DNA of 64,000 nucleotides from Ottelia alismoides (taxonomy: Eukaryota; Streptophyta; Magnoliopsida; Alismatales; Hydrocharitaceae), in NCBI GenBank assembly GCA_037367405.1, contig JAZKJV010002959.1:353001-417000 (forward strand), given 5' to 3'. A program made the position numbers and the translations under genes. This document shows, piece after piece, positions 34,954 through 50,299 of the stretch. The number at the start of each line of letters is the position of its first letter. Positions within the stretch are counted from its first letter, which is position 1. The notes below the pieces were generated by a model. The model was given only the letters and a program-made list of their open reading frames with translations. It searched no databases and was not told where the DNA came from.

Positions 34954-37023
34954 ATCCCCCACGAATTCACTAATTTGAAAAAGAGATTTAAAGAGAGTTA
35001 AAACACATTTTTCGACTGCCACACTTTGCTTTCAGTAAAGGTACCTTCCAGTTTGAACCTCTACATGAGTTTACTACTTTCACTTTAACATGAACGAAGT
35101 GAACTACGTCTTGAACTTCAGACCTTGGTGTTAAAGTTTACGGTAGAAACAACAAAGCATTGTTCTTGATACAATCTTCAGGGGTAGTGCTCCTAAAGGC
35201 TATGCACCCTTATTCTGCTTCATGAGTGTATTCAGGAAAGACCCTCTTCCTTTAACTGCGACCCATAGTAATACTCACATAGGTGGCGTTCTCCAAGGAT
35301 GCACTGCTATCATCCTGCCCAAAGGCTAGCTACCATTCAGAGCCTATGCTCTTCCTAAGCTTGCAGCTTAAATGGCACTCAGGCTTCCAGTGATAAGACA
35401 CTCATGCTTAAGCATTAAACTGAGGGCATGTTTGGATTTTTAAAACCTTGCTTGGCCCCTTTTCTCCCCCTATTTTATTCCTTGTCGACCAACTCAATTC
35501 TTGACTTGGTCTCGGGGTTTAGGGTCATAAAATATCTTCAATATTTTATTCATTTTCTTTTCTTCTCTTTATTCTATAATTTTGGCATTAAAAATCATGT
35601 TTAATATACAATAAATACAATCAATAATGAATGTTTATAAGCACAAATTGATCTATTTACATGCATTAGCTAGGGTTTTTAAGGCTAAAATGATAGAATA
35701 AAGGTGATGAAATGGAGATCATCAAGAGGTCAGTTGGATGTTAGCCTTTAGAGTAAGAATTGTCATCTTCTTCTTAGGCTAGAGATCCTTTCTGATGTCA
35801 CTTGACGGTGCAGTTAAGTCCTCAATCTAACCCTTTTGCATATTCAACCGTGCACTAGCCTCTATTATCCAATATTTTGATCAATAGTTGTATGATATCA
35901 AGATGTCCACCCTAGTTGCACAAAAGATCTATTATGCAAATCATTTATTCTTTATTTCATATTAAAGGGTGATTTGCAATAACTTTCACTGCATAATGGC
36001 TTATCATGGGCACTTATGTCCAACATCACCAACAAATGACCTCCGCCATTTGTTGCTTCATCTATAGATCTTTGTTAGGACTCATTTATATACAATGAAA
36101 CTATTATCTCATCAAATGTAATAATCTTCTTTCTACCGACAACACCATGATAATCTCATCATTAGATGATGGAAGAGAACTCAACAAAATCAATTTCTTA
36201 CCATTCTCCTTGAGGCATGACTCTCGTTTCTCATTAGATGATGGAAGATAATCACCCCTTATTTCAGATTTAGGGTTGATTTGCAATAACTTTCACTGCA
36301 TAATAGCTTATCATGGATACTCATGTCCAACATCACCAACAAATGACCCCTGCCATTTAGGGATTCATCTACCGATCTTTGTCTGGACTCATTTATAACT
36401 AATAAAACAATTATCTCATCAAATGTAATAATCTTTTTTCTACCGACAACACCATGATAATCTCATCGTTAGATGATGGAAGAGAACTCAACAAAATCAA
36501 TTTCTTACCATTCTCCTTGAGTCATGACTCTCATTTCTCAGTCTTCTCCTCAAGTGCAAGCACATACATCATAATCTTGTTGAATTCCTCCATGTGCATC
36601 TCCAACTTTGTCCCGTTAGTCATCCTTGAACTGCACAACTTCTTCATCAATAATAGCTAATTTGTTTAATGATTAGACTTATGTCATCTCTTGAGCTTCT
36701 CCCACACCTCTGTCAGATCACTTAAGCTGACAATTTAGGAAGAGTGGTGTCTTCAAGAACTATTCTGTTGTACTGTTTGCATGACCCACTATCTTTAAAC
36801 ACTTTTCTTCTCTACAAACTATAGAGATTTCATAAATGACTTTTACATGAGTATAGTCTTCACACGATTGTCGTCATACATAGTCAATCTTTTTTTGAAG
36901 CGTTCCACATAGTATGTTACCAATATATGTGAACTTCACCACTAGATATGCATTGCATAGTGTGATCTTTCTCCACTGATCGCCCAACACTCAATTGCAT
37001 TAGATCTTAAGTGATAACCTTAA

Positions 37024-37271
37024 GGCCCTGTTCGTTTGGGGTATAAGGAGGAATGGAATAAGGGGAATAAGCCCCCAACACGCTTCCCCGTGGTACAACT
37101 ATTTCCCATTATTTCATCTTATTTCACTCTTATTCCTATCTTTATCCCACCTTACCTACCTTTATTTCACCTTATTCTCCTTATTCTTATCCTCCAGCCG
37201 AACGGAGAATAGACCCTTATTCTCCTTATTCCCCATCCTTATTCCTGCTTATTCTCCTACCGAACGGGCCC
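37024..37271. mobile_element. Tourist-like MITE, 248 bp (copy 4)
   Basis: Same element and site as in copy 1, with GGTACAACTA in place of GGTACGACTA. Confidence 0.9.
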
Positions 37272-38425
37272 TAAGTAACATTGAAATCATGAGTGATGTG
37301 CAAGATGCAAAAAACTAGAATTGAATCATTTCAATCCGTACCTCTAACTTATTTAGAGGGTGCTTCTGATCAGAATAGTTCATTGTATCTGTTAGATATA
37401 TGAAATATATCCTTGACTGAACTACGATGCTCGTGATCATAATAGTTCATTGTGTCTGTCAAATTTATGAATTTTTTTAATCATTCTATCTACCAATTGC
37501 ACTGATGTTGTGCCTCCTTATACTGTCTTTCTACTAGTCACTGCTTGTAGAATCATTGATCATGCTGGTCAGTCTCTTCAAGTGACTAACATCATTAGTT
37601 CTTCAAACTGTTTAAGAGACACACACACACATTACGACATCCCCTTACATCAATGTCAAACATGGCTTCAATACTAATTGTTGGGTATAGTTGATGCACA
37701 ATTAACCGTCACAAACGTGTAAAGAAGGGAGAAACATGGTTTAGATTTCACCTACCAATATGCAAGAAATAACTTCAATTGCAACAATGGAGGTTGAAAA
37801 ATCACCATGGTATGACTTTTTTGCACACCAACTTGGGAAAAATTACATCGAGAATCACAGGAATTATTGATGATCATCGTCATAGAGATCATGCATTTGA
37901 TATATCATTAGATACACATTGCATTTCGAATCGAGACTAGGCAGAACAAGGTAAGAAATCTACATGTTATTGCAAGATCCCATATCAAACTCAAAGGGAT
38001 TTGTGTTACTTTATTTGAGTCAAGATGTATGGGAAAGAAATTTGGATCGATTGAATTGGGTGGAAATCAAATTATCTTGGTGAAAAAAATAGGTTAAAAA
38101 AGTTGGAAAGAATAGTGGCAAAGTATTGCTGAAGTTGTTGGTACAAGATAGAGGACGTCGAGACATGCTTGAGTTAAGGTCAAGAAGATTGAAGGATGTC
38201 AAGTTGATTGTAGGAGATTGTTGTGGCAAACTCAAGACATTTTAAGTGCATTATGAATGGAGCTTAATTGTAAGGCAACGATGTCGGGCCCATGATCGTC
38301 AAGACAAGGTCTGAGGTATGGAAGCGATACCATCTAGATTGGGACTAACAAAAAAGTAGGGGATCCACAACTTGGACAAAAGTGGTTGAAATGAGGCTCG
38401 AGGAGCCAAGGCTAGCTAGCTGGTT

Positions 38426-38910
38426 TGTTGATAATAGGATCATTATTGCATAAATTAAACAGTAATTATACAGATCTAAATGAATTAACAGAGAAACAAG
38501 GATCAACATAATGGTAATAATGTGTTTCCCATTCATTTTCCGATTACACAATGCACACAGGAACCCATTAAAAATCGGAAGCATAAATCAGGGCGTGATC
38601 CAGAAAAGGCAAAGCAATAAACGAATTGCAGCAGGCAAAAACATAAAGAGATTAGATCATAAGTCACCGAAGTGTCCATGTAAAGAGATTAGATCATTGC
38701 TACAAGAGCTTGGGGTGTGAACTCATATACAAGTCCATCAGAAGTTTAGACATACTAGGTATGGTACTAAACTTCTACCCAGGCTTTTCTATGTTTCAAA
38801 TTTGGAAATTCTCAACTTTCCCTCCAAGCCATTTGATTTCCCAATTGAAACCAAATTGACTCTTATAGATTTTCCAATTAAAATCTAAATTACTTATTTT
38901 AAATACAACA
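38426..38910 (-). repeat. Copia 3' LTR fragment (copy 4)
   Basis: Same ends, deletion and filler as in copy 1. Confidence 0.9.
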
Positions 38911-40980
38911 ATCCCCCACGAATTCACTAATTTGAAAAAGAGATTTAAAGAGAGTTAAAACACATTTTTCGACTGCCACACTTTGCTTTCAGTAAAGGTA
39001 CCTTCCAGTTTGAACCTCTACATGAGTTTACTACTTTCACTTTAACATGAACGAAGTGAACTACGTCTTGAACTTCAGACCTTGGTGTTAAAGTTTACGG
39101 TAGAAACAACAAAGCATTGTTCTTGATACAATCTTCAGGGGTAGTGCTCCTAAAGGCTATGCACCCTTATTCTGCTTCATGAGTGTATTCAGGAAAGACC
39201 CTCTTCCTTTAACTGCGACCCATAGTAATACTCACATAGGTGGCGTTCTCCAAGGATGCACTGCTATCATCCTGCCCAAAGGCTAGCTACCATTCAGAGC
39301 CTATGCTCTTCCTAAGCTTGCAGCTTAAATGGCACTCAGGCTTCCAGTGATAAGACACTCATGCTTAAGCATTAAACTGAGGGCATGTTTGGATTTTTAA
39401 AACCTTTCTTGGCCCCTTTTCTCCCCCTATTTTATTCCTTGTCGACCAACTCAATTCTTGACTTGGTCTCGGGGTTTAGGGTCATAAAATATCTTCAATA
39501 TTTTATTCATTTTCTTTTCTTCTCTTTATTCTATAATTTTGGCATTAAAAATCATGTTTAATATACAATAAATACAATCAATAATGAATGTTTATAAGCA
39601 CAAATTGATCTATTTACATGCATTAGCTAGGGTTTTTAAGGCTAAAATGATAGAATAAAGGTGATGAAATGGAGATCATCAAGAGGTCAGTTGGATGTTA
39701 GCCTTTAGAGTAAGAATTGTCATCTTCTTCTTAGGCTAGAGATCCTTTCTGATGTCACTTGACGGTGCAGTTAAGTCCTCAATCTAACCCTTTTGCATAT
39801 TCAACCGTGCACTAGCCTCTATTATCCAATATTTTGATCAATAGTTGTATGATATCAAGATGTCCACCCTAGTTGCACAAAGGATCTATTATGCAAATCA
39901 TTTATTCTTTATTTCATATTAAAGGGTGATTTGCAATAACTTTCACTGCATAATGGCTTATCATGGGCACTTATGTCCAACATCACCAACAAATGACCTC
40001 CGCCATTTGTTGCTTCATCTATAGATCTTTGTTAGGACTCATTTATATACAATGAAACTATTATGTCATCAAATGTAATAATCTTCTTTCTACCGACAAC
40101 ACCATGATAATCTCATCATTAGATGATGGAAGAGAACTCAACAAAATCAATTTCTTACCATTCTCCTTGAGGCATGACTCTCGTTTCTCATTAGATGATG
40201 GAAGATAATCACCCCTTATTTCAGATTTAGGGTTGATTTGCAATAACTTTCACTGCATAATAGCTTATCATGGATACTCATGTCCAACATCACCAACAAA
40301 TGACCCCTGCCATTTAGGGATTCATCTACCGATCTTTGTCTGGACTCATTTATAACTAATAAAACAATTATCTCATCAAATGTAATAATCTTTTTTCTAC
40401 CGACAACACCATGATAATCTCATCGTTAGATGATGGAAGAGAACTCAACAAAATCAATTTCTTACCATTCTCCTTGAGTCATGACTCTCATTTCTCAGTC
40501 TTCTCCTCAAGTGCAAGCACATACATCATAATCTTGTTGAATTCCTCCATGTGCATCTCCAACTTTGTCCCGTTAGTCATCCTTGAACTGCACAACTTCT
40601 TCATCAATAATAGCTAATTTGTTTAATGATTAGACTTATGTCATCTCTTGAGCTTCTCCCACACCTCTGTCAGATCACTTAAGCTGACAATTTAGGAAGA
40701 GTGGTGTCTTCAAGAACTATTCTGTTGTACTGTTTGCATGACCCACTATCTTTAAACACTTTTCTTCTCTACAAACTATAGAGATTTCATAAATGACTTT
40801 TACATGAGTATAGTCTTCACACGATTGTCGTCATACATAGTCAATCTTTTTTTGAAGCGTTCCACATAGTATGTTACCAATATATGTGAACTTCACCACT
40901 AGATATGCATTGCATAGTGTGATCTTTCTCCACTGATCGCCCAACACTCAATTGCATTAGATCTTAAGTGATAACCTTAA

Positions 40981-41228
40981 GGCCCTGTTCGTTTGGGGTA
41001 TAAGGAGGAATGGAATAAGGGGAATAAGCCCCCAACACGCTTCCCCGTGGTACGACTATTTCCCATTATTTCATCTTATTTCACTCTTATTCCTATCTTT
41101 ATCCCACCTTACCTACCTTTATTTCACCTTATTCTCCTTATTCTTATCCTCCAGCCGAACGGAGAATAGACCCTTATTCTCCTTATTCCCCATCCTTATT
41201 CCTGCTTATTCTCCTACCGAACGGGCCC
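40981..41228. mobile_element. Tourist-like MITE, 248 bp (copy 5)
   Basis: Same element and site as in copy 1. Confidence 0.9.
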
Positions 41229-42383
41229 TAAGTAACATTGAAATCATGAGTGATGTGCAAGATGCAAAAAACTAGAATCGAATCATTTCAATCCGTACCT
41301 CTAACTTATTTAGAGGGTGCTTCTGATCAGAATAGTTCATTGTATCTGTTAGATATATGAAATATATCCTTGACTGAACTACGATGCTCGTGATCATAAT
41401 AGTTCATTGTGTCTGTCAAATTTATGAATTTTTTTAATCATTCTATCTACCAATTGCACTGATGTTGTGCCTCCTTATACTGTCTTTCTACTAGTCACTG
41501 CTTGTAGAATCATTGATCATGCTGGTCAGTCTCTTCAAGTGACTAACATCATTAGTTCTTCAAACTGTTGAAGAGACACACACACATATTACGACATCCC
41601 CTTACATCAATGTCAAACATGGCTTCAATACTAACTGTTGGGTATAGTTGATGCACAATTAACCGTCACAAACGTGTAAAGAAGGGAGAAACATGGTTTA
41701 GATTTCACCTACCAATATGCAAGAAATAACTTCAATTGCAACAATGGAGGTTGAAAAATCACCATGGTATGACTTTTTTGCACACCAACTTGGGAAAAAT
41801 TACATCGAGAATCACAGGAATTATTGATGATCATCGTCATAGAGATCATGCATTTGATATATCATTAGATACACATTGCATTTCGAATCGAGACTAGGCA
41901 GAACAAGGTAAGAAATCTAGATGTTATTGCAAGATCCCATATCAAACTCAAAGGGATTTGTGTTACTTTATTTGAGTCAAGATGTATGGGAAAGAAATTT
42001 GGATCGATTGAATTGGGTGGAAATCAAATTATCTTGGTGAAAAAAAATAGGTTAAAAAAGTTGGAAAGAATAGTGGCAAAGTATTGCTGAAGTTGTTGGT
42101 ACAAGATAGAGGACGTCGAGACATGCTTGAGTTAAGGTCAAGAAGATTGAAGGATGTCAAGTTGATTGTAGGAGATTGTTGTGGCAAACTCAAGACATTT
42201 TAAGTGCATTATGAATGGAGCTTAATTGTAAGGCAACGATGTCGGGCCCATGATCGTCAAGACAAGGTCTGAGGTATGGAAGCGATACCATCTAGATTGG
42301 GACTACCAAAAAAGTAGGGGATCAACAACTTGGACAAAAGTGGTTGAAATGAGGCTCGAGGAGCCAAGGCTAGCTAGCTGGTT

Positions 42384-42868
42384 TGTTGATAATAGGATCA
42401 TTATTGCATAAATTAAACAGTAATTATACGGATCTAAATGAATTAACAGAGAAACAAGGATCAACATAATGGTAATAATGTGTTTCCCATTCATTTTCCG
42501 ATTACACAATGCACACAGGAACCCATTAAAAATCGGAAGCATAAATCAGGGCGTGATCCAGAAAAGGCAAAGCAATAAACGAATTGCAGCAGGCAAAAAC
42601 ATAAAGAGATTAGATCATAAGTCACCGAAGTGTCCATGTAAAGAGATTAGATCATTGCTACAAGAGCTTGGGGTGTGAACTCATATACAAGTCCATCAGA
42701 AGTTTAGACATACTAGGTATGGTACTAAACTTCTACCCAGGCTTTTCTATGTTTCAAATTTGGAAATTCTCAACTTTCCCTCCAAGCCATTTGATTTCCC
42801 AATTGAAACCAAATTGACTCTTATAGATTTTCCAATTAAAATCTAAATTACTTATTTTAAATACAACA
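42384..42868 (-). repeat. Copia 3' LTR fragment (copy 5)
   Basis: Same ends, deletion and filler as in copy 1. Confidence 0.9.
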
Positions 42869-44938
42869 ATCCCCCACGAATTCACTAATTTGAAAAAGAG
42901 ATTTAAAGAGAGTTAAAACACATTTTTCGACTGCCACACTTTGCTTTCAGTAAAGGTACCTTCCAGTTTGAACCTCTACATGAGTTTACTACTTTCACTT
43001 TAACATGAACGAAGTGAACTACGTCTTGAACTTCAGACCTTGGTGTTAAAGTTTACGGTAGAAACAACAAAGCATTGTTCTTGATACAATCTTCAGGGGT
43101 AGTGCTCCTAAAGGCTATGCACCCTTATTCTGCTTCATGAGTGTATTCAGGAAAGACCCTCTTCCTTTAACTGCGACCCATAGTAACACTCACATAGGTG
43201 GCGTTCTCCAAGGATGCACTGCTATCATCCTGCCCAAAGGCTAGCTACCATTCAGAGCCTATGCTCTTCCTAAGCTTGCAGCTTAAATGACACTCAGGCT
43301 TCCAGTGATAAGACACTCATGCTTAAGCATTAAACTGAGGGCATGTTTGGATTTTTAAAACCTTGCTTGGCCCCTTTTCTCCCCCTATTTTATTCCTTGT
43401 CGACCAACTCAATTCTTGACTTGGTCTCGGGGTTTAGGGTCATAAAATATCTTCAATATTTTATTCATTTTCTTTTCTTCTCTTTATTCTATAATTTTGG
43501 CATTAAAAATCATGTTTAATATACAATAAATACAATCAATAATGAATGTTTATAAGCACAAATTGATCTATTTACATGCATTAGCTAGGGTTTTTAAGGC
43601 TAAAATGATAGAATAAAGGTGATGAAATGGAGATCATCAAGAGGTCAGTTGGATGTTAGCCTTTAGAGTAAGAATTGTCATCTTCTTCTTAGGCTAGAGA
43701 TCCTTTCTGATGTCACTTGACGGTGCAGTTAAGTCCTCAATCTAACCCTTTTGCATATTCAACCGTGCACTAGCCTCTATTATCCAATATTTTGATCAAT
43801 AGTTGTATGATATCAAGATGTCCACCCTAGTTGCACAAAGGATCTATTATGCAAATCATTTATTCTTTATTTCATATTAAAGGGTGATTTGCAATAACTT
43901 TCACTGCATAATGGCTTATCATGGGCACTTATGTCCAACATCACCAACAAATGACCTCCGCCATTTGTTGCTTCATCTATAGATCTTTGTTAGGACTCAT
44001 TTATATACAATGAAACTATTATGTCATCAAATGTAATAATCTTCTTTCTACCGACAACACCATGATAATCTCATCATTAGATGATGGAAGAGAACTCAAC
44101 AAAATCAATTTCTTACCATTCTCCTTGAGGCATGACTCTCGTTTCTCATTAGATGATGGAAGATAATCACCCCTTATTTCAGATTTAGGGTTGATTTGCA
44201 ATAACTTTCACTGCATAATAGCTTATCATGGATACTCATGTCCAACATCACCAACAAATGACCCCTGCCATTTAGGGATTCATCTACCGATCTTTGTCTG
44301 GACTCATTTATAACTAATAAAACAATTATCTCATCAAATGTAATAATCTTTTTTCTACCGACAACACCATGATAATCTCATCGTTAGATGATGGAAGAGA
44401 ACTCAACAAAATCAATTTCTTACCATTCTCCTTGAGTCATGACTCTCATTTCTCAGTCTTCTCCTCAAGTGCAAGCACATACATCATAATCTTGTTGAAT
44501 TCCTCCATGTGCATCTCCAACTTTGTCCCGTTAGTCATCCTTGAACTGCACAACTTCTTCATCAATAATAGCTAATTTGTTTAATGATTAGACTTATGTC
44601 ATCTCTTGAGCTTCTCCCACACCTCTGTCAGATCACTTAAGCTGACAATTTAGGAAGAGTGGTGTCTTCAAGAACTATTCTGTTGTACTGTTTGCATGAC
44701 CCACTATCTTTAAACACTTTTCTTCTCTACAAACTATAGAGATTTCATAAATGACTTTTACATGAGTATAGTCTTCACACGATTGTCGTCATACATAGTC
44801 AATCTTTTTTTGAAGCGTTCCACATAGTATGTTACCAATATATGTGAACTTCACCACTAGATATGCATTGCATAGTGTGATCTTTCTCCACTGATCGCCC
44901 AACACTCAATTGCATTAGATCTTAAGTGATAACCTTAA

Positions 44939-45186
44939 GGCCCTGTTCGTTTGGGGTATAAGGAGGAATGGAATAAGGGGAATAAGCCCCCAACACGCTT
45001 CCCCGTGGTACGACTATTTCCCATTATTTCATCTTATTTCACTCTTATTCCTATCTTTATCCCACCTTACCTACCTTTATTTCACCTTATTCTCCTTATT
45101 CTTATCCTCCAGCCGAACGGAGAATAGACCCTTATTCTCCTTATTCCCCATCCTTATTCCTGCTTATTCTCCTACCGAACGGGCCC
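44939..45186. mobile_element. Tourist-like MITE, 248 bp (copy 6)
   Basis: Same element and site as in copy 1. Confidence 0.9.
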
Positions 45187-46341
45187 TAAGTAACATTGAA
45201 ATCATGAGTGATGTGCAAGATGCAAAAAACTAGAATCGAATCATTTCAATCCGTACCTCTAACTTATTTAGAGGGTGCTTCTGATCAGAATAGTTCATTG
45301 TATCTGTTAGATATATGAAATATATCCTTGACTGAACTACGATGCTCGTGATCATAATAGTTCATTGTGTCTGTCAAATTTATGAATTTTTTTAATCATT
45401 CTATCTACCAATTGCACTGATGTTGTGCCTCCTTATACTGTCTTTCTACTAGTCACTGCTTGTAGAATCATTGATCATGCTGGTCAGTCTCTTCAAGTGA
45501 CTAACATCATTAGTTCTTCAAACTGTTGAAGAGACACACACACATATTACGACATCCCCTTACATCAATGTCAAACATGGCTTCAATACTAACTGTTGGG
45601 TATAGTTGATGCACAATTAACCGTCACAAACGTGTAAAGAAGGGAGAAACATGGTTTAGATTTCACCTACCAATATGCAAGAAATAACTTCAATTGCAAC
45701 AATGGAGGTTGAAAAATCACCATGGTATGACTTTTTTGCACACCAACTTGGGAAAAATTACATCGAGAATCACAGGAATTATTGATGATCATCGTCATAG
45801 AGATCATGCATTTGATATATCATTAGATACACATTGCATTTCGAATCGAGACTAGGCAGAACAAGGTAAGAAATCTACATGTTATTGCAAGATCCCATAT
45901 CAAACTCAAAGGGATTTGTGTTACTTTATTTGAGTCAAGATGTATGGGAAAGAAATTTGGATCGATTGAATTGGGTGGAAATCAAATTATCTTGGTGAAA
46001 AAAAATAGGTTAAAAAAGTTGGAAAGAATAGTGGCAAAGTATTGCTGAAGTTGTTGGTACAAGATAGAGGACGTCGAGACATGCTTGAGTTAAGGTCAAG
46101 AAGATTGAAGGATGTCAAGTTGATTGTAGGAGATTGTTGTGGCAAACTCAAGACATTTTAAGTGCATTATGAATGGAGCTTAATTGTAAGGCAACGATGT
46201 CGGGCCCATGATCGTCAAGACAAGGTCTGAGGTATGGAAGCGATACCATCTAGATTGGGACTACCAAAAAAGTAGGGGATCCACAACTTGGACAAAAGTG
46301 GTTGAAATGAGGCTCGAGGAGCCAAGGCTAGCTAGCTGGTT

Positions 46342-46826
46342 TGTTGATAATAGGATCATTATTGCATAAATTAAACAGTAATTATACGGATCTAAATGAA
46401 TTAACAGAGAAACAAGGATCAACATAATGGTAATAATGTGTTTCCCATTCATTTTCCGATTACACAATGCACACAGGAACCCATTAAAAATCGGAAGCAT
46501 AAATCAGGGCGTGATCCAGAAAAGGCAAAGCAATAAACGAATTGCAGCAGGCAAAAACATAAAGAGATTAGATCATAAGTCACCGAAGTGTCCATGTAAA
46601 GAGATTAGATCATTGCTACAAGAGCTTGGGGTGTGAACTCATATACAAGTCCATCAGAAGTTTAGACATACTAGGTATGGTACTAAACTTCTACCCAGGC
46701 TTTTCTATGTTTCAAATTTGGAAATTCTCAACTTTCCCTCCAAGCCATTTGATTTCCCAATTGAAACCAAATTGACTCTTATAGATTTTCCAATTAAAAT
46801 CTAAATTACTTATTTTAAATACAACA
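46342..46826 (-). repeat. Copia 3' LTR fragment (copy 6)
   Basis: Same ends, deletion and filler as in copy 1. Confidence 0.9.
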
Positions 46827-48896
46827 ATCCCCCACGAATTCACTAATTTGAAAAAGAGATTTAAAGAGAGTTAAAACACATTTTTCGACTGCCACACTTT
46901 GCTTTCAGTAAAGGTACCTTCCAGTTTGAACCTCTACATGAGTTTACTACTTTCACTTTAACATGAACGAAGTGAACTACGTCTTGAACTTCAGACCTTG
47001 GTGTTAAAGTTTACGGTAGAAACAACAAAGCATTGTTCTTGATACAATCTTCAGGGGTAGTGCTCCTAAAGGCTATGCACCCTTATTCTGCTTCATGAGT
47101 GTATTCAGGAAAGACCCTCTTCCTTTAACTGCGACCCATAGTAACACTCACATAGGTGGCGTTCTCCAAGGATGCACTGCTATCATCCTGCCCAAAGGCT
47201 AGCTACCATTCAGAGCCTATGCTCTTCCTAAGCTTGCAGCTTAAATGACACTCAGGCTTCCAGTGATAAGACACTCATGCTTAAGCATTAAACTGAGGGC
47301 ATGTTTGGATTTTTAAAACCTTGCTTGGCCCCTTTTCTCCCCCTATTTTATTCCTTGTCGACCAACTCAATTCTTGACTTGGTCTCGGGGTTTAGGGTCA
47401 TAAAATATCTTCAATATTTTATTCATTTTCTTTTCTTCTCTTTATTCTATAATTTTGGCATTAAAAATCATGTTTAATATACAATAAATACAATCAATAA
47501 TGAATGTTTATAAGCACAAATTGATCTATTTACATGCATTAGCTAGGGTTTTTAAGGCTAAAATGATAGAATAAAGGTGATGAAATGGAGATCATCAAGA
47601 GGTCAGTTGGATGTTAGCCTTTAGAGTAAGAATTGTCATCTTCTTCTTAGGCTAGAGATCCTTTCTGATGTCACTTGACGGTGCAGTTAAGTCCTCAATC
47701 TAACCCTTTTGCATATTCAACCGTGCACTAGCCTCTATTATCCAATATTTTGATCAATAGTTGTATGATATCAAGATGTCCACCCTAGTTGCACAAAGGA
47801 TCTATTATGCAAATCATTTATTCTTTATTTCATATTAAAGGGTGATTTGCAATAACTTTCACTGCATAATGGCTTATCATGGGCACTTATGTCCAACATC
47901 ACCAACAAATGACCTCCGCCATTTGTTGCTTCATCTATAGATCTTTGTTAGGACTCATTTATATACAATGAAACTATTATGTCATCAAATGTAATAATCT
48001 TCTTTCTACCGACAACACCATGATAATCTCATCATTAGATGATGGAAGAGAACTCAACAAAATCAATTTCTTACCATTCTCCTTGAGGCATGACTCTCGT
48101 TTCTCATTAGATGATGGAAGATAATCACCCCTTATTTCAGATTTAGGGTTGATTTGCAATAACTTTCACTGCATAATAGCTTATCATGGATACTCATGTC
48201 CAACATCACCAACAAATGACCCCTGCCATTTAGGGATTCATCTACCGATCTTTGTCTGGACTCATTTATAACTAATAAAACAATTATCTCATCAAATGTA
48301 ATAATCTTTTTTCTACCGACAACACCATGATAATCTCATCGTTAGATGATGGAAGAGAACTCAACAAAATCAATTTCTTACCATTCTCCTTGAGTCATGA
48401 CTCTCATTTCTCAGTCTTCTCCTCAAGTGCAAGCACATACATCATAATCTTGTTGAATTCCTCCATGTGCATCTCCAACTTTGTCCCGTTAGTCATCCTT
48501 GAACTGCACAACTTCTTCATCAATAATAGCTAATTTGTTTAATGATTAGACTTATGTCATCTCTTGAGCTTCTCCCACACCTCTGTCAGATCACTTAAGC
48601 TGACAATTTAGGAAGAGTGGTGTCTTCAAGAACTATTCTGTTGTACTGTTTGCATGACCCACTATCTTTAAACACTTTTCTTCTCTACAAACTATAGAGA
48701 TTTCATAAATGACTTTTACATGAGTATAGTCTTCACACGATTGTCGTCATACATAGTCAATCTTTTTTTGAAGCGTTCCACATAGTATGTTACCAATATA
48801 TGTGAACTTCACCACTAGATATGCATTGCATAGTGTGATCTTTCTCCACTGATCGCCCAACACTCAATTGCATTAGATCTTAAGTGATAACCTTAA

Positions 48897-49144
48897 GGCC
48901 CTGTTCGTTTGGGGTATAAGGAGGAATGGAATAAGGGGAATAAGCCCCCAACACGCTTCCCCGTGGTACGACTATTTCCCATTATTTCATCTTATTTCAC
49001 TCTTATTCCTATCTTTATCCCACCTTACCTACCTTTATTTCACCTTATTCTCCTTATTCTTATCCTCCAGCCGAACGGAGAATAGACCCTTATTCTCCTT
49101 ATTCCCCATCCTTATTCCTGCTTATTCTCCTACCGAACGGGCCC
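48897..49144. mobile_element. Tourist-like MITE, 248 bp (copy 7)
   Basis: Same element and site as in copy 1; this is the last copy to carry it. Confidence 0.9.
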
Positions 49145-50299
49145 TAAGTAACATTGAAATCATGAGTGATGTGCAAGATGCAAAAAACTAGAATCGAATC
49201 ATTTCAATCCGTACCTCTAACTTATTTAGAGGGTGCTTCTGATCAGAATAGTTCATTGTATCTGTTAGATATATGAAATATATCCTTGACTGAACTACGA
49301 TGCTCGTGATCATAATAGTTCATTGTGTCTGTCAAATTTATGAATTTTTTTAATCATTCTATCTACCAATTGCACTGATGTTGTGCCTCCTTATACTGTC
49401 TTTCTACTAGTCACTGCTTGTAGAATCATTGATCATGCTGGTCAGTCTCTTCAAGTGACTAACATCATTAGTTCTTCAAACTGTTGAAGAGACACACACA
49501 CATATTACGACATCCCCTTACATCAATGTCAAACATGGCTTCAATACTAACTGTTGGGTATAGTTGATGCACAATTAACCGTCACAAACGTGTAAAGAAG
49601 GGAGAAACATGGTTTAGATTTCACCTACCAATATGCAAGAAATAACTTCAATTGCAACAATGGAGGTTGAAAAATCACCATGGTATGACTTTTTTGCACA
49701 CCAACTTGGGAAAAATTACATCGAGAATCACAGGAATTATTGATGATCATCGTCATAGAGATCATGCATTTGATATATCATTAGATACACATTGCATTTC
49801 GAATCGAGACTAGGCAGAACAAGGTAAGAAATCTACATGTTATTGCAAGATCCCATATCAAACTCAAAGGGATTTGTGTTACTTTATTTGAGTCAAGATG
49901 TATGGGAAAGAAATTTGGATCGATTGAATTGGGTGGAAATCAAATTATCTTGGTGAAAAAAAATAGGTTAAAAAAGTTGGAAAGAATAGTGGCAAAGTAT
50001 TGCTGAAGTTGTTGGTACAAGATAGAGGACGTCGAGACATGCTTGAGTTAAGGTCAAGAAGATTGAAGGATGTCAAGTTGATTGTAGGAGATTGTTGTGG
50101 CAAACTCAAGACATTTTAAGTGCATTATGAATGGAGCTTAATTGTAAGGCAACGATGTCGGGCCCATGATCGTCAAGACAAGGTCTGAGGTATGGAAGCG
50201 ATACCATCTAGATTGGGACTACCAAAAAAGTAGGGGATCCACAACTTGGAAGAAAGTGGTTGAAATGAGGCTCGAGGAGCCAAGGCTAGCTAGCTGGTT

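Larger units (their letters stand above)
31480..35435. repeat. Array copy 3 (3956 bp)
   Basis: It shares with copy 4 AGAATTGAATC (33362), ATACAGATCT (34513) and TAGTAATACTC (35267), defining a two-copy subgroup. It has ACTGTTTAAGAG, as in copies 4 and 8 and the paralogue. Confidence 0.95.
35436..39392. repeat. Array copy 4 (3957 bp)
   Basis: Member of the copy 3/4 subgroup. Private GGGACTAACAAAAAAG at about 38341, where the others have ACTACC. Confidence 0.95.
39393..43350. repeat. Array copy 5 (3958 bp)
   Basis: It shares TTATGTCATC (40062) with copies 6 and 7 and two bases (CTAGATG near 41918, GGATCAACAAC near 42320) with copy 1 only, a mosaic pattern. Confidence 0.95.
43351..47308. repeat. 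Array copy 6 (3958 bp)
   Basis: Member of the 5/6/7 subgroup (TTATGTCATC at 44020). Confidence 0.95.
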